Assembly: GCA_964415395.1 (NCBI GenBank)
Contig: CAYPZU010000019.1
Location: forward strand, 1-33,542
Origin: CAYPZU01 sp964415395
GTDB taxonomy: Bacteria; Chlamydiota; Chlamydiia; Chlamydiales; SM23-39
Length of the DNA stretch: 33,542 nt
Reading direction: 5' to 3'
Numbering within the stretch: position 1 is the first letter of the stretch; the number at the start of each line of letters is the position of its first letter. The notes beneath the pieces were generated by a model. The model searched no databases. It worked only from the letters and a program-made list of their open reading frames with translations, and was not told the DNA's origin. A program made the translations under genes and the position numbers. This document shows positions 21,410 through 29,319 of this stretch, in pieces.

Positions 21410-22707
21410 ATCAGGAGCAGCGAAGGATTTTCGAGATATTTCTGCACCGTCTTGATGAACTTCGCTGCTTCCGCTCCATCGACGACGCGATGGTCGGCAG
21501 ATAGCACCAGATTCATCCGTTTTCCTGCGCTCACGACCCCGTTTTTCACGCGGGCGCACTCTTCGATCCCCCCGACCGCAAGAATGCACGCCTGGGGAGG
21601 ATTGATGATCGCGCAGAAATCGGTGATCCCGTACATCCCCATATTGGAGATCGTAAAAGAACCGCCTTTGTACTCTTCAGGCTTCAGCTTGCCTGTGCGG
21701 GCTCTTCCAGCCAGCTCTTTCACTTCGACGGTAATCTCGCCGATGTTCTTGAAATCGGCATAGCGGACGATCGGCGTGATCAGCCCTCCGTCGACGCTTA
21801 CGGCAACGGAAATATCGATCGTCTTGAACAGCACGATCGACTGCTTCGTCGAATCGAATCCGCTATTGGAATTGGGATGCTCTTTGAGAGCGAGCGCGGC
21901 GGCGCGGATCACGAAATCATTGAAGGAAACTTTGATGTTCCCGTTTTTCAGCTGTTCTCTCGCTTGTGCAAGCGGCTCCGCGTCGATTTCCTGGCGCACA
22001 TAAATATGCGGAATGAACGTCTTGGCCTGCTGAAGCCTCTGCGAAATGACTTTGCGCATCGGCGTCAAAGCCATCTCTTCATACGTCCCGGAAGCCACGG
22101 AGGGCATTTCCCGTTTTCCAAACCCAACCGTCTGATCGGGCTGCGCGAGATCGAGATCGCGGCTCGTAACGCGCCCGGCAGGGCCGGAGCCTTTGACAGT
22201 CCCTAAATCAAGCCCCTTTTCCTTAGCGAGCTTCTTCGCCAGAGGCGATGCCGGCACGCGGGCCGAGGGCGCTCCTGTCGGAAAATCGAATTCCACCTTC
22301 TGCATGGGAGGCTCAGGCTGAAATGCGGGCTGCTGCATCCCCATCGCAGGAGCTGCTTTGGGAGCTTCTGCGGAAGCCGCTTCATTTTTGGCTGCAGCGG
22401 CAGCCGGTTCGGGCTTTGCTTTGGCCGGAGCGACCCCTTCAGGTTGGTATCCTTCGATGCTTTCGTTAGCCTTTACAGTGAAGACTGCGATGGGCTGGTT
22501 GACCACAGCGGCTCCCCCGTCTGCGACGATGATCTTTCTCAGATATCCCTCGTCCAGGGCGTTGTATTCGACGGTGGCCTTATCGGTCGCCACCTCGACG
22601 AGCAGTTCGCCCGCCTCGACTTTGTCGCCTACTTTTTTATGCCATTTTGCAATCGTCCCCTCTTCCATAGTTGGGGAAAGTTTCGGCATGGTAACGGTAA
22701 ATGGCAT
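21406..22707 (-). CDS. pdhC: Pyruvate dehydrogenase E2, dihydrolipoamide acetyltransferase
   Basis: E2 forms the core of pyruvate dehydrogenase and passes acetyl from lipoyl-lysine to CoA. The 433-residue protein has one lipoyl domain (VTMPKLSPTMEEGTIAKW, lipoyl Lys in EVATDKATVEY), an Ala/Pro-rich linker, a peripheral-subunit binding domain (ASPLAKKLAKEKGLDL, GSGPAGRVTSRDL), and the catalytic domain ending in SADHRVVDGAEAAKFI with the HxxxDG motif. I chose ATG 22707, with TGAGG before it; an in-frame start 18 bases earlier is possible. It is separated from pdhB by a 203-base gap holding a hairpin repeat. This is CT247 in order. Confidence 0.96.
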   Translation of the reverse strand: MPFTVTMPKLSPTMEEGTIAKWHKKVGDKVEAGELLVEVATDKATVEYNALDEGYLRKIIVADGGAAVVNQPIAVFTVKANESIEGYQPEGVAPAKAKPEPAAAAAKNEAASAEAPKAAPAMGMQQPAFQPEPPMQKVEFDFPTGAPSARVPASPLAKKLAKEKGLDLGTVKGSGPAGRVTSRDLDLAQPDQTVGFGKREMPSVASGTYEEMALTPMRKVISQRLQQAKTFIPHIYVRQEIDAEPLAQAREQLKNGNIKVSFNDFVIRAAALALKEHPNSNSGFDSTKQSIVLFKTIDISVAVSVDGGLITPIVRYADFKNIGEITVEVKELAGRARTGKLKPEEYKGGSFTISNMGMYGITDFCAIINPPQACILAVGGIEECARVKNGVVSAGKRMNLVLSADHRVVDGAEAAKFIKTVQKYLENPSLLLI

Positions 22708-22796
22708 AAAAACCTCATAACACAAGTTATTCCTATTATGGACGAACGGACCTGAAGTTTCAAGCCCTCAAAATAAAACTGATAAAAGAAAAATAA

Positions 22797-22909
22797 CAGG
22801 ATCAACAGGATGACCAGGATAGGAAAAGGCGGCTAGAGTATTTCTTTATCCTGCCAGCGCGCGTTGCGCGCGGATCCTGCCAGGCTCGCTTGCGAGCCGG
22901 ATCCTGTTC
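22797..22909. repeat. Modular hairpin repeat, copy 3, inside the pdh gene set
   Basis: Three CAGGAT units (ACAGGATCA, ACAGGATGA, CCAGGATAG) spaced nine bases apart lie at about 22798-22824. The stretch 22845-22909 then matches 15200-15264 with five differences in 65 bases, including an identical last 29. It contains the hairpin GGCTCGC/GCGAGCC and a GCGCGC-rich hairpin. It ends two bases before the pdhB stop codon, so any pdhB-pdhC transcript runs through it. Confidence 0.75.
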
Positions 22910-22910
22910 A

Positions 22911-23891
22911 TTATCTCAGGGTGTCTTCGATGGCGGCAATAATGCGGTCTTTATTCGGGATGCACTCGCGTTCGAGCGGCTTGGAATAGGGCAGCGGCGT
23001 CTCTTTGTGCGTGACCCGCGCCAATGGAGCGTCGAGATCATCGAAACAGTGCTGCTGAATCTGGAAGCACACTTCGGCCGAGATGCCGGCGAACATATGG
23101 CCTGCTTCGACGAGAACGGCGCGATGTGTTTTCCGGACTGAGGCTGCTACAGTTGCGATATCGAGCGGCTTGATCGTGCGGAGATCGACGATTTCAACCT
23201 GGATTCCGCGCTTGGCCATATCTTCTGCGGCGGCGGCGCAGTGCTTGAGCATGCGCGAATAGGAGATGAGAGTGATGTGCTTGCCTTCGCGGATCACTTT
23301 GGCTTTCCCGATGGGGACGAGGTATTCCTCTTGAGGAATCTCCATCTTGTCTCCGTAATCGAGCTCGTCTTCGAGGAAGATGACGGGATTGTTGGAGCGG
23401 ATGGCCGACTTGAGGAGCCCTTTTGCGTCATACGCGTTGCTCGGAGAAATGACGATGAAGCCAGGGAAGTTGGCGTAGACCGCTTCAACGCAGTGGGAGT
23501 GCTGGCAGGAGACCTGGTTCGCAGGGCCGTTCGGTCCGCGGAAGACGATGGGAACGTTGAATCTGCCGCCCGACATGTAATACGATTTGCAGGCGTTGGA
23601 GATGAGCTGGTCGGCTGCGACGAACGAGAAGTTCCAGGTCATGAAATCGACGATGGGGCGGAGGCCTGTTTCAGCCGCGCCGATGGCAAGGCCGACGAAG
23701 CCGTTCTCAGCGATCGGAGTATCGATGATCCGCTCAGGACCCCACTTCTCCAAGAGCCCTTTCGTAACTTTGAAAGGACCGTTGTAATACCCGACCTCCT
23801 CCCCCATCACAAAGACGCGGGAATCGCGGGTCATTTCTTCATCGATGGCCTGGCGGAGGGCTTCGCGGATTTCAACAAGCTGCATGGCCAT
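22911..23891 (-). CDS. pdhB: Pyruvate dehydrogenase E1 beta subunit
   Basis: The E1 heterotetramer decarboxylates pyruvate using thiamine diphosphate. The 326-residue beta subunit starts MQLVEIREALRQAIDEEM and has VFVMGEEVGYYNGPFKVTKGL, DTPIAENGFVGLAIGAA, the NACKSYYMSGG block, QHSHCVEAVYANFPGFIV, and the closing VDLRTIKPLD and HRAVLVEAGHMF strands. Length is typical. The ATG is two bases after the pdhA stop region, so they are co-transcribed. It matches CT246. Confidence 0.97.
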   Translation of the reverse strand: MAMQLVEIREALRQAIDEEMTRDSRVFVMGEEVGYYNGPFKVTKGLLEKWGPERIIDTPIAENGFVGLAIGAAETGLRPIVDFMTWNFSFVAADQLISNACKSYYMSGGRFNVPIVFRGPNGPANQVSCQHSHCVEAVYANFPGFIVISPSNAYDAKGLLKSAIRSNNPVIFLEDELDYGDKMEIPQEEYLVPIGKAKVIREGKHITLISYSRMLKHCAAAAEDMAKRGIQVEIVDLRTIKPLDIATVAASVRKTHRAVLVEAGHMFAGISAEVCFQIQQHCFDDLDAPLARVTHKETPLPYSKPLERECIPNKDRIIAAIEDTLR

Positions 23892-23893
23892 GG

Positions 23894-24922
23894 TTATTTC
23901 TTCTCCTCTGGAGCGAAGACCCCTTCTTCAAGTGTCATCAGGTCGGGATAGGGGCTCTCTTCGGCGAACTGCATCGAGGCGATGACGATTTCCCTCTGCT
24001 CGCGGTCGAATTCTTTATACTGCTCTTCGGTCAGCATCCCATTTTGAATGAGCGCGTCTCTGAGGATGAGGATCGGATCCTGGTTCTCCATCACTTCTTT
24101 AAGGTGGTCTTTAGAGCGGTAGAGGCCGGGATCGGAAATGGAGTGGCCGCGGAAACGCTGGGTCACCGCTTCGATCAAGACGGGGCGGTTGGTTTTCAGC
24201 ACTTCGGCCAAAGCGTCTTTAAAGCCCGCGTAGCAATTGAAAAAGTCCGAACCATCGAATGTATACGACTTGATGCCATAGGCTTTCGCAAAGTTTTCAG
24301 CAATCGGCGATACGCAGATAGCGCGGGTGGCGGGCGTTCCCATCCCCCACTGGTTATTCTCGATCACATAGAGGCAGGGAAGGTTCCAGAGAGCGGCGAG
24401 GTTGACCGATTCATGCAAAGCCCCTTGCACCGCAGCGCCGTCGCCCAGGAAGCAGAACGAAGCTAACCCCTTCTGTTTCAAGTACTTAATGCTAAAGGCA
24501 GCCCCAGTGGCGATTGGAATATGGCCGCCGACGATGGCGAGTCCGCCAAGAAGCCGATCGGCATACATGTGCATCGAGCCGCCGCGGCCCATTGCATTCC
24601 CGGTCGCTTTGCCATACAGCTCAGCCATCATTTCATTCGGAGTCGCGCCGAGAAGATAGGCAAGGGCGTGGCAGCGGTAGGTGGTTGTAAACCAGTGTTT
24701 CCCCCCTGCGGCCGCAATGCAGCCGGCCTGGATCGCTTCCTGGCCCATATAGGAATGGTAATACCCCCCTACTTTCCCCTGCTGGTAAGCCGACTCGCCC
24801 CGGATCTCGAAATTCCGGATGAGAAGCATCTGCTTCAGGACTTTAAGAAGAGTTTCTTGACCCAGTTCGGCGATGACTTTTTTCCGGTCGCTGGGATGAA
24901 ATTTATATGTAGGGTTCGTCAT
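23894..24922 (-). CDS. pdhA: Pyruvate dehydrogenase E1 alpha subunit
   Basis: The 342-residue alpha subunit carries the thiamine diphosphate motif, GDGAAVQGALHESVNLAALW ending in ENNQWGMGT, preceded by GGSMHMYADRLLGGLAIVGG. The loop RFRGHSISDPGLYRSKDHL, a regulated phosphorylation loop in mitochondrial homologs, is also present. It is the first of the pdh genes, preceded by a promoter-like sequence at 24949-24975. It matches CT245, and the block pdhA-pdhB-pdhC is in the chlamydial order. Confidence 0.97.
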   Translation of the reverse strand: MTNPTYKFHPSDRKKVIAELGQETLLKVLKQMLLIRNFEIRGESAYQQGKVGGYYHSYMGQEAIQAGCIAAAGGKHWFTTTYRCHALAYLLGATPNEMMAELYGKATGNAMGRGGSMHMYADRLLGGLAIVGGHIPIATGAAFSIKYLKQKGLASFCFLGDGAAVQGALHESVNLAALWNLPCLYVIENNQWGMGTPATRAICVSPIAENFAKAYGIKSYTFDGSDFFNCYAGFKDALAEVLKTNRPVLIEAVTQRFRGHSISDPGLYRSKDHLKEVMENQDPILILRDALIQNGMLTEEQYKEFDREQREIVIASMQFAEESPYPDLMTLEEGVFAPEEKK

Positions 24923-24948
24923 TTTCGCTTGAGGGTTCCTTTCTCGAG

Positions 24949-24975
24949 CTTATAGGAAAAGATTGGGTTTGTCAA
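24949..24975 (-). promoter_or_regulatory. Probable pdhA promoter
   Basis: On the minus strand a perfect TTGACA (24970-24975) is followed 15 bases later by TATAAG (24949-24954), within 30 bases of the pdhA ATG. The 15-base spacing is shorter than optimal. The -35 box abuts the stop codon of the small lipoprotein gene upstream, so pdh may also receive readthrough from it. Confidence 0.5.
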
Positions 24976-25143
24976 TCAGGAGGGACCTTGGCCCATCGAG
25001 CCGACGCCAGGGAGTCCGCTTCCATAATTGGGCACTACATGGGGGTTGTTGGTCACGGGAACCGTCCGCAGCTCATCGTCTTCGCTGTATGTTTGAAAAC
25101 ATCCGGCCAAAGCCAGCAGGATCAGCAAAACACTCCGTTTCAT
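24976..25143 (-). CDS. Small lipoprotein (55 residues)
   Basis: This short gene encodes a basic start (MKRS), a hydrophobic run (VLLILLALAG), then a lipobox Cys in LAGC at residue 15, the mark of a diacylglyceryl-modified lipoprotein. The mature 41 residues are polar and acidic at first (SEDDELR), then rich in Pro, Val, Asn and Gly, ending VGSMGQGPS. The ATG at 25143 has GGAG seven bases upstream, an excellent ribosome-binding site. The stop lies directly before the pdhA promoter. I do not recognise a family. The combination of lipobox and ribosome-binding site makes it a believable gene despite its size. Confidence 0.7.
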   Translation of the reverse strand: MKRSVLLILLALAGCFQTYSEDDELRTVPVTNNPHVVPNYGSGLPGVGSMGQGPS

Positions 25144-25286
25144 GGGACACTCCATTATTGAACCCTTAGGATAGCGAAACCGGGAGAAATTTTGAAGAAA
25201 AAGGTTCTGCCCCGTTCACCCTAAATTTTATTCTTCCCTTTAATAGGGGGAATCGTTTTTCATGGGTCGAAGTTTTGAGGAAAATC

Positions 25287-25988
25287 ATGGCATTGAGGCC
25301 CATCTTTTACGATACCGAGACGACGGGAATCAAGGCGGGCAAAGACCGGATCATCGAAATCGCCGCCTACGATCCAACGCTCGGAAAAGAATTCTGCACA
25401 TTCACGAATCCCGAGTGCCCCATCCCGGCCGAATCAACTGCGATCACGCATATCACAGACGAAATGGTCAAAGACGCTCCCCTGATCCGCGAAGCTCTCT
25501 CTTCCTTTATCGAATTCTGTTCCGGCGAAGTGGTGCTGATCGCCCATAATAACGACGCCTTCGATAAGGTGTTCCTCGAATTCGAAATGGAGCGGGCCGG
25601 GCTGAAAATTCCGGAGTGGATCTATCTCGACACGCTGAAATGGTCGCGCAAATACCGGAGCGATCTGCCGCGCCACAGCCTTCAGTTCCTCAGGGAAGCC
25701 TACGGGATCGAAGCGAACCAGGCCCACCGGGCTCTCGACGATGTGCTCGTGCTCTACAAAGTGTTCTCGAAAATGGTCGACGACCTTTCGATGAAGACGA
25801 TCCTCGATCTCTTAAGCAAAAACTCCCAGATCGTCAGGATGCCTTTCGGGAAGCACGCGGGCAAACCCCTGTCTGAAATCCCCAAAGATTATGTAGAGTG
25901 GCTTTCGAAAAACGGCGCGCTCGACAAAAAAGAGAACGCTGTCTTAAAAGATACATTTCTAAAACTCGGCCTCTTAGGTGCAACGTGA
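25287..25988 (+). CDS. dnaQ: DnaQ-like 3'-5' exonuclease with C-terminal DUF3820-like domain
   Basis: The 233-residue protein is a DEDD exonuclease of the DNA polymerase III epsilon type. ExoI is FYDTETTGIKAG with Asp9 and Glu11, ExoII is IAHNNDAFDKVFLEFE, and ExoIII is HRALDDVLVLYKVF. After about residue 180 comes a small domain MPFGKHAGKPLSEIPKDYVEWL, the pattern of DUF3820. Editing of replication or a repair or recycling role are both possible; the extra domain argues against a plain epsilon subunit. The ATG at 25287 has GAGG six bases upstream. It corresponds in order to CT261. Its stop overlaps the next start. Confidence 0.9.
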   Translation: MALRPIFYDTETTGIKAGKDRIIEIAAYDPTLGKEFCTFTNPECPIPAESTAITHITDEMVKDAPLIREALSSFIEFCSGEVVLIAHNNDAFDKVFLEFEMERAGLKIPEWIYLDTLKWSRKYRSDLPRHSLQFLREAYGIEANQAHRALDDVLVLYKVFSKMVDDLSMKTILDLLSKNSQIVRMPFGKHAGKPLSEIPKDYVEWLSKNGALDKKENAVLKDTFLKLGLLGAT

Positions 25989-26809
25989 ACATAGTGATTA
26001 TCGGCTGCGGCTATATCGGTTCGGAAGCCGCCACGATCTGGAGCAAAAAAGGACATCATGTCACCGCCACGACGCGGAACCCGGAGAGGCTGGCCGAACT
26101 GTCCCGCGTGGCGCAAAAAAGCGTCATCATCAAGGGAAATGACGAAGACGAACTGATCCCTTTGATCGCCAATAACGATCTCATTCTCATCACGATTGCA
26201 GCCGACAGCCCCGAACATTACGAAAGCGCCTACCTCAACACGGCCCAGATCTTCCGCCATCTCGCTCTCGAAATGGACCTGCCGCGCCACCTGATCTACA
26301 CAAGCAGCACCTCGATCTATGGAGACCACCACGGACTCTGGGTCGACGAAACAAGCGATCTGATGGCGAAATCAGACCAGGGAAAAATCCTGATCGATGC
26401 AGAGAAGCACTACCTTTCGCTCGAAGAGCTGGGATGGCACGTATGCGCCCTTCGTTTCGCCGAGATCTACGGACCTGGGCGGGAACTGTCCAAACGGGTC
26501 AAACAGCTCGAAGGACACACCCTTCCCGGCAGCGGCGAGCATTACACGAATATGGTTCATAAAACTGACTGCGCGGGGGCGATCGACTATGCGATGCGCC
26601 ACCATCTTGAAGGAGTCTTCAACGTAGCCGACGACGAGCATCCGACCCGCAAAGAGCTCTACGACCAGATTTCGCAGAAATTCAAACTGCCGAAAGTGAA
26701 ATGGGATCCGAATCTAACGGGCCTGCACAGCGGCAATAAGCGGATCTCAAACCACAAGATCAAATCCGAAGGGTTCGCCTTCCGCCATCCTCACCGGGTC
26801 CTCGATTAA
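25985..26809 (+). CDS. NAD(P)-dependent epimerase/dehydratase-like (atypical SDR)
   Basis: The 274-residue protein starts with a Rossmann strand IVIIGCGYIGSEAATIW (glycine motif GxGYIG) and carries HLIYTSSTSIYGDHHGLWVDE, ALRFAEIYGPGRELSKRV and a C-terminal GVFNVADDEHPTRKELYDQI block. This is the extended or atypical SDR pattern of YeeZ-like proteins. A clear catalytic YxxxK is not seen at the expected place. The start is GTG at 25985, overlapping the dnaQ stop as GTGA; the in-frame ATG 87 bases earlier lies inside dnaQ and precedes the Rossmann strand. The substrate is unknown. Confidence 0.85.
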   Translation: MNIVIIGCGYIGSEAATIWSKKGHHVTATTRNPERLAELSRVAQKSVIIKGNDEDELIPLIANNDLILITIAADSPEHYESAYLNTAQIFRHLALEMDLPRHLIYTSSTSIYGDHHGLWVDETSDLMAKSDQGKILIDAEKHYLSLEELGWHVCALRFAEIYGPGRELSKRVKQLEGHTLPGSGEHYTNMVHKTDCAGAIDYAMRHHLEGVFNVADDEHPTRKELYDQISQKFKLPKVKWDPNLTGLHSGNKRISNHKIKSEGFAFRHPHRVLD

Positions 26810-27154
26810 TCAGGGAAGCTGGTTGTAGTCTCTCAGAGTCTGGATGTCGTGCTCAAGGGCCGCGTAGCTCTCTGAGCTGCCTTTATTCATGTAGTCGCTG
26901 TAGTCGTTTTCGACTTTCACTTCCTGTTTATAAATCCCGGCCCTTTTTAGTTCCGTAACCGCCGAGCGGATCACCTCGAGATGCTGATCCATCAGATCTT
27001 TCAGCCGGTCTTTATCCCCGGAACTGAGATTATGGTCGTTTTCGTAGGCGCCCAGCGCATTCAGAAACTTCAATGAACTGCTTTCAATGTCTTGATGGGC
27101 CTGCTCGACAACCTGTTTTTGCGGAAGTTCGCCGCCATCGCCGATTTTCGTCAT
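26810..27154 (-). CDS. Small helical protein of unknown function
   Basis: I do not recognise this 114-residue protein. It is acidic and almost wholly helical by eye (QKQVVEQAHQDIESSSLKFLNAL, LMDQHLEVIRSAVTELKR), with no signal peptide, membrane segment or cysteine. The stop abuts that of the convergent SDR gene with no gap, and the start overlaps the upstream small gene by four bases (ATGA), so the pair is translationally coupled. The sequence composition matches flanking genes, which supports it as real. Confidence 0.7.
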   Translation of the reverse strand: MTKIGDGGELPQKQVVEQAHQDIESSSLKFLNALGAYENDHNLSSGDKDRLKDLMDQHLEVIRSAVTELKRAGIYKQEVKVENDYSDYMNKGSSESYAALEHDIQTLRDYNQLP

Positions 27155-27417
27155 ATTTCCCTCGTTTCCTGCTCCAATCTCAACGCATGTTCTTTGACAA
27201 TCTCCGCCAGCTTCTCATCCCCTGGCGCATCCAGCCATCTCAATACGTCTGTTTTTAGCCGGGCGGCTTCCGTTTGCAAAGGATCTCCGGCCTCTTCCGC
27301 CAGGTGAGCGACATGATCTAACTGCCTGAGAATCTTAGCCCGATCGCCGGGATGCTCCAACGTTTTGAACAATGCCCGAAGCTCCCGTCCGAGACGGGCA
27401 TAGCAATCCTGATCCAT
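27151..27417 (-). CDS. Small helical protein of unknown function
   Basis: This 88-residue protein is charged and helical throughout (YARLGRELRALFKTLEHPGDRAKILRQL in part, EAARLKTDVLRWL, HALRLEQETREI). There is no known motif or membrane segment. Its stop overlaps the start of the next small gene, and it follows the GT-like gene by 43 bases on the same strand. Coupled small helical proteins can be partner or chaperone pairs, but nothing in the sequence proves that. Confidence 0.65.
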   Translation of the reverse strand: MDQDCYARLGRELRALFKTLEHPGDRAKILRQLDHVAHLAEEAGDPLQTEAARLKTDVLRWLDAPGDEKLAEIVKEHALRLEQETREI

Positions 27418-27460
27418 CAGCCGCCTTTTTTTCCCGATGTCTCATAAGGAGCTGTTTATT

Positions 27461-29212
27461 TCAAGAAGGAGAGAGCAACCCTTTGAGTTCGAGGACTAAA
27501 GTGGAAAAAGGAATCGCTCCGGCGCCGAATGCGGAAAACAGCTCGGCCTCTTCCAGGGCCAGAAGCGGATTCTGCCTGTGGCAGAGCGCCCTTTGGACGA
27601 GGTGGCAGAGGAACTCGCTGCACGAATACTCCTCGGCGATGATCCGGTTGAGTTTTTTAAATCCTGCCACAGCATCGGGATCTTGCAAAGAGGCTCCGAT
27701 CTGGAAGGCGGTCTCGAGCCACTCTTCTTTCTCCTGAAAGAAGCTCTCGTCGACCCATTCCCCTTCCTGGGGCGGCAAATGGGCGAGAAGGGTCTTCCCC
27801 ATGCCCCTGAAACAGGTAAGGGCGCTCCGGTGCGCCGCGATCCGGTTTTCAGCCAGGGCAGCCAAATCTTTCATGAAATAGCGGACGTGCTCGCGCCCGT
27901 TGTAAAAGAAAACCCTGTTGCAGGAAACCGCCTCGGAAAAAGACTGGTCCCCACGCACCCCGACAAACTCGCCGCTCAAAGAGACAAGAGTCCGGAAATC
28001 TTTCTGCGAAATCCCTCCCGGAGAGAAAAGGCGGAGTTTCTTTCCTTCGACCCCTGTCCTCACCGCATAGGACTGCCCTTGCCAGGCCACTTCGATCGAG
28101 GCGACTCCCAAACTTCGATCTAGAATGGGTTTTCCCTGGCGGTTCTGCATCTCCGTATACTGGATGAACCAGTCGAGATCGGGGGTGCAGACATCGACCG
28201 TCCTGGGATCGTGTTCCAGCGATTTCAGAAGAGCATGGAGATATACCGCTCCTCCAATCGGAGTGGCCAGGTAGGCGAGATAGAACTGATTGGTTTGCTG
28301 ATACTGCTCGATCTCAGCAGGCCCCGGAGCTTCCAACCCGAAAAGCCCCGTGAGCAAAGCGAGGTTCTCCACTTCGGCGAACGAAGCGATCGACGCTTTG
28401 TGGACCAAAATTCCTTTTTCTAAAAAATGAAGCCCCAGCGCCCGGTTCCCGGTTTTGGGGTGGAACCAGCTCGACTCAAGAAAACCGTAGGCCCCTAGGA
28501 GCTCCATTCTCGGCATCGGAAGGTTTGAATCGACCCTCTCGACTGCCTCCATCAGCTCTTTGGTAAAAGGATAATAGGAGGGAAGCTGCAAAATCAGCTC
28601 GGAGGAGCGGAACCGCTCCAGAATTTCCTGCGGGAAAAGCTCAGGTCCGATTTCAGTCGTATAATTAACGACATGGAGTTCAGCGCCTGGAAACGAAGGA
28701 AGTACCGCCTGTGCGTCCGCAAGAGCCACCAGATGCAAGTCTGCCTGGGGGAACCGTTCCTTTAGAATCCGGCACGCTTCAGAGGCCGCCGCGAAATCGC
28801 CCAGGTTGTCGTTGATCACCCAGGCAAACACCGAAACAGCGAACTTCCTCTCGATCTTCACCTCTTCGTAGAGGCTGAAAATGGCCTTATCAAAGGCAAG
28901 GGCCTTGAGCGTCGGGAGATGGGAAAAGTGTTTCTTGATGTGGGAAGTCGATGGATGGTCGCGGTGATAGAGGCGCGGCAGACCCCGGTTCATTTTCGGG
29001 AAAAAGCGGGAAAGACCCAGCTCCTCGAATTCCTTCGGGGAGAAAGATTCCATCAGCAGCTTTTCAAGCTGGATTGCACCTTTCCCTTTAAACAGATGTT
29101 CGAAATTCTCGATGATTTCCGCCAGAGGCATCTTCTCATCGGTCGATGTAGGCGCAAGAGCTTTGGCCACGCTCTCCTGCTGGTGTTCTGCTAACGTCAG
29201 TTCTTCGCTCAT
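27461..29212 (-). CDS. Large protein with GT-B/EarP-like features, function unknown
   Basis: The 583-residue protein is not clearly assignable. Residues 124-165 read like the first Rossmann half of a GT-B glycosyltransferase (FAVSVFAWVINDNLGDF, then a helix, then LHLVALAD). Residues 418-442 carry GVRGDQSFSEA then FFYNGREH. The pair DN-x-GD and VRG-[ED]-x-SF resembles the two sugar-nucleotide-binding motifs of EarP, the arginine rhamnosyltransferase of elongation factor P. The N-terminal 120 residues and the C-terminal helical 120 residues are extra compared with EarP (about 380 residues). No signal peptide or membrane segment is present. A distant GT-B enzyme is an inference; a cytosolic protein of other function remains possible. 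Confidence 0.5.
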   Translation of the reverse strand: MSEELTLAEHQQESVAKALAPTSTDEKMPLAEIIENFEHLFKGKGAIQLEKLLMESFSPKEFEELGLSRFFPKMNRGLPRLYHRDHPSTSHIKKHFSHLPTLKALAFDKAIFSLYEEVKIERKFAVSVFAWVINDNLGDFAAASEACRILKERFPQADLHLVALADAQAVLPSFPGAELHVVNYTTEIGPELFPQEILERFRSSELILQLPSYYPFTKELMEAVERVDSNLPMPRMELLGAYGFLESSWFHPKTGNRALGLHFLEKGILVHKASIASFAEVENLALLTGLFGLEAPGPAEIEQYQQTNQFYLAYLATPIGGAVYLHALLKSLEHDPRTVDVCTPDLDWFIQYTEMQNRQGKPILDRSLGVASIEVAWQGQSYAVRTGVEGKKLRLFSPGGISQKDFRTLVSLSGEFVGVRGDQSFSEAVSCNRVFFYNGREHVRYFMKDLAALAENRIAAHRSALTCFRGMGKTLLAHLPPQEGEWVDESFFQEKEEWLETAFQIGASLQDPDAVAGFKKLNRIIAEEYSCSEFLCHLVQRALCHRQNPLLALEEAELFSAFGAGAIPFSTLVLELKGLLSPS

Positions 29213-29319
29213 TCAAACTTTAAGTTGAAAGAGTTAGCTCATAACGAATCTGGGCTGTCGAAGTCAATAGTTTTTTGAATTTCTCCCCGCCGGCGAGGCA
29301 AGAGAAGGGGCTGAAGCTT

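Noticed and set aside
22797..22830. CRISPR-like reading of three CAGGAT units
   Set aside because: Units are only nine bases apart with no unique spacers, and no cas gene is present.
24963..25169. 68-codon plus-strand frame opposite the small lipoprotein
   Set aside because: No ribosome-binding site or motif, whereas the minus frame has a strong ribosome-binding site and a lipobox.
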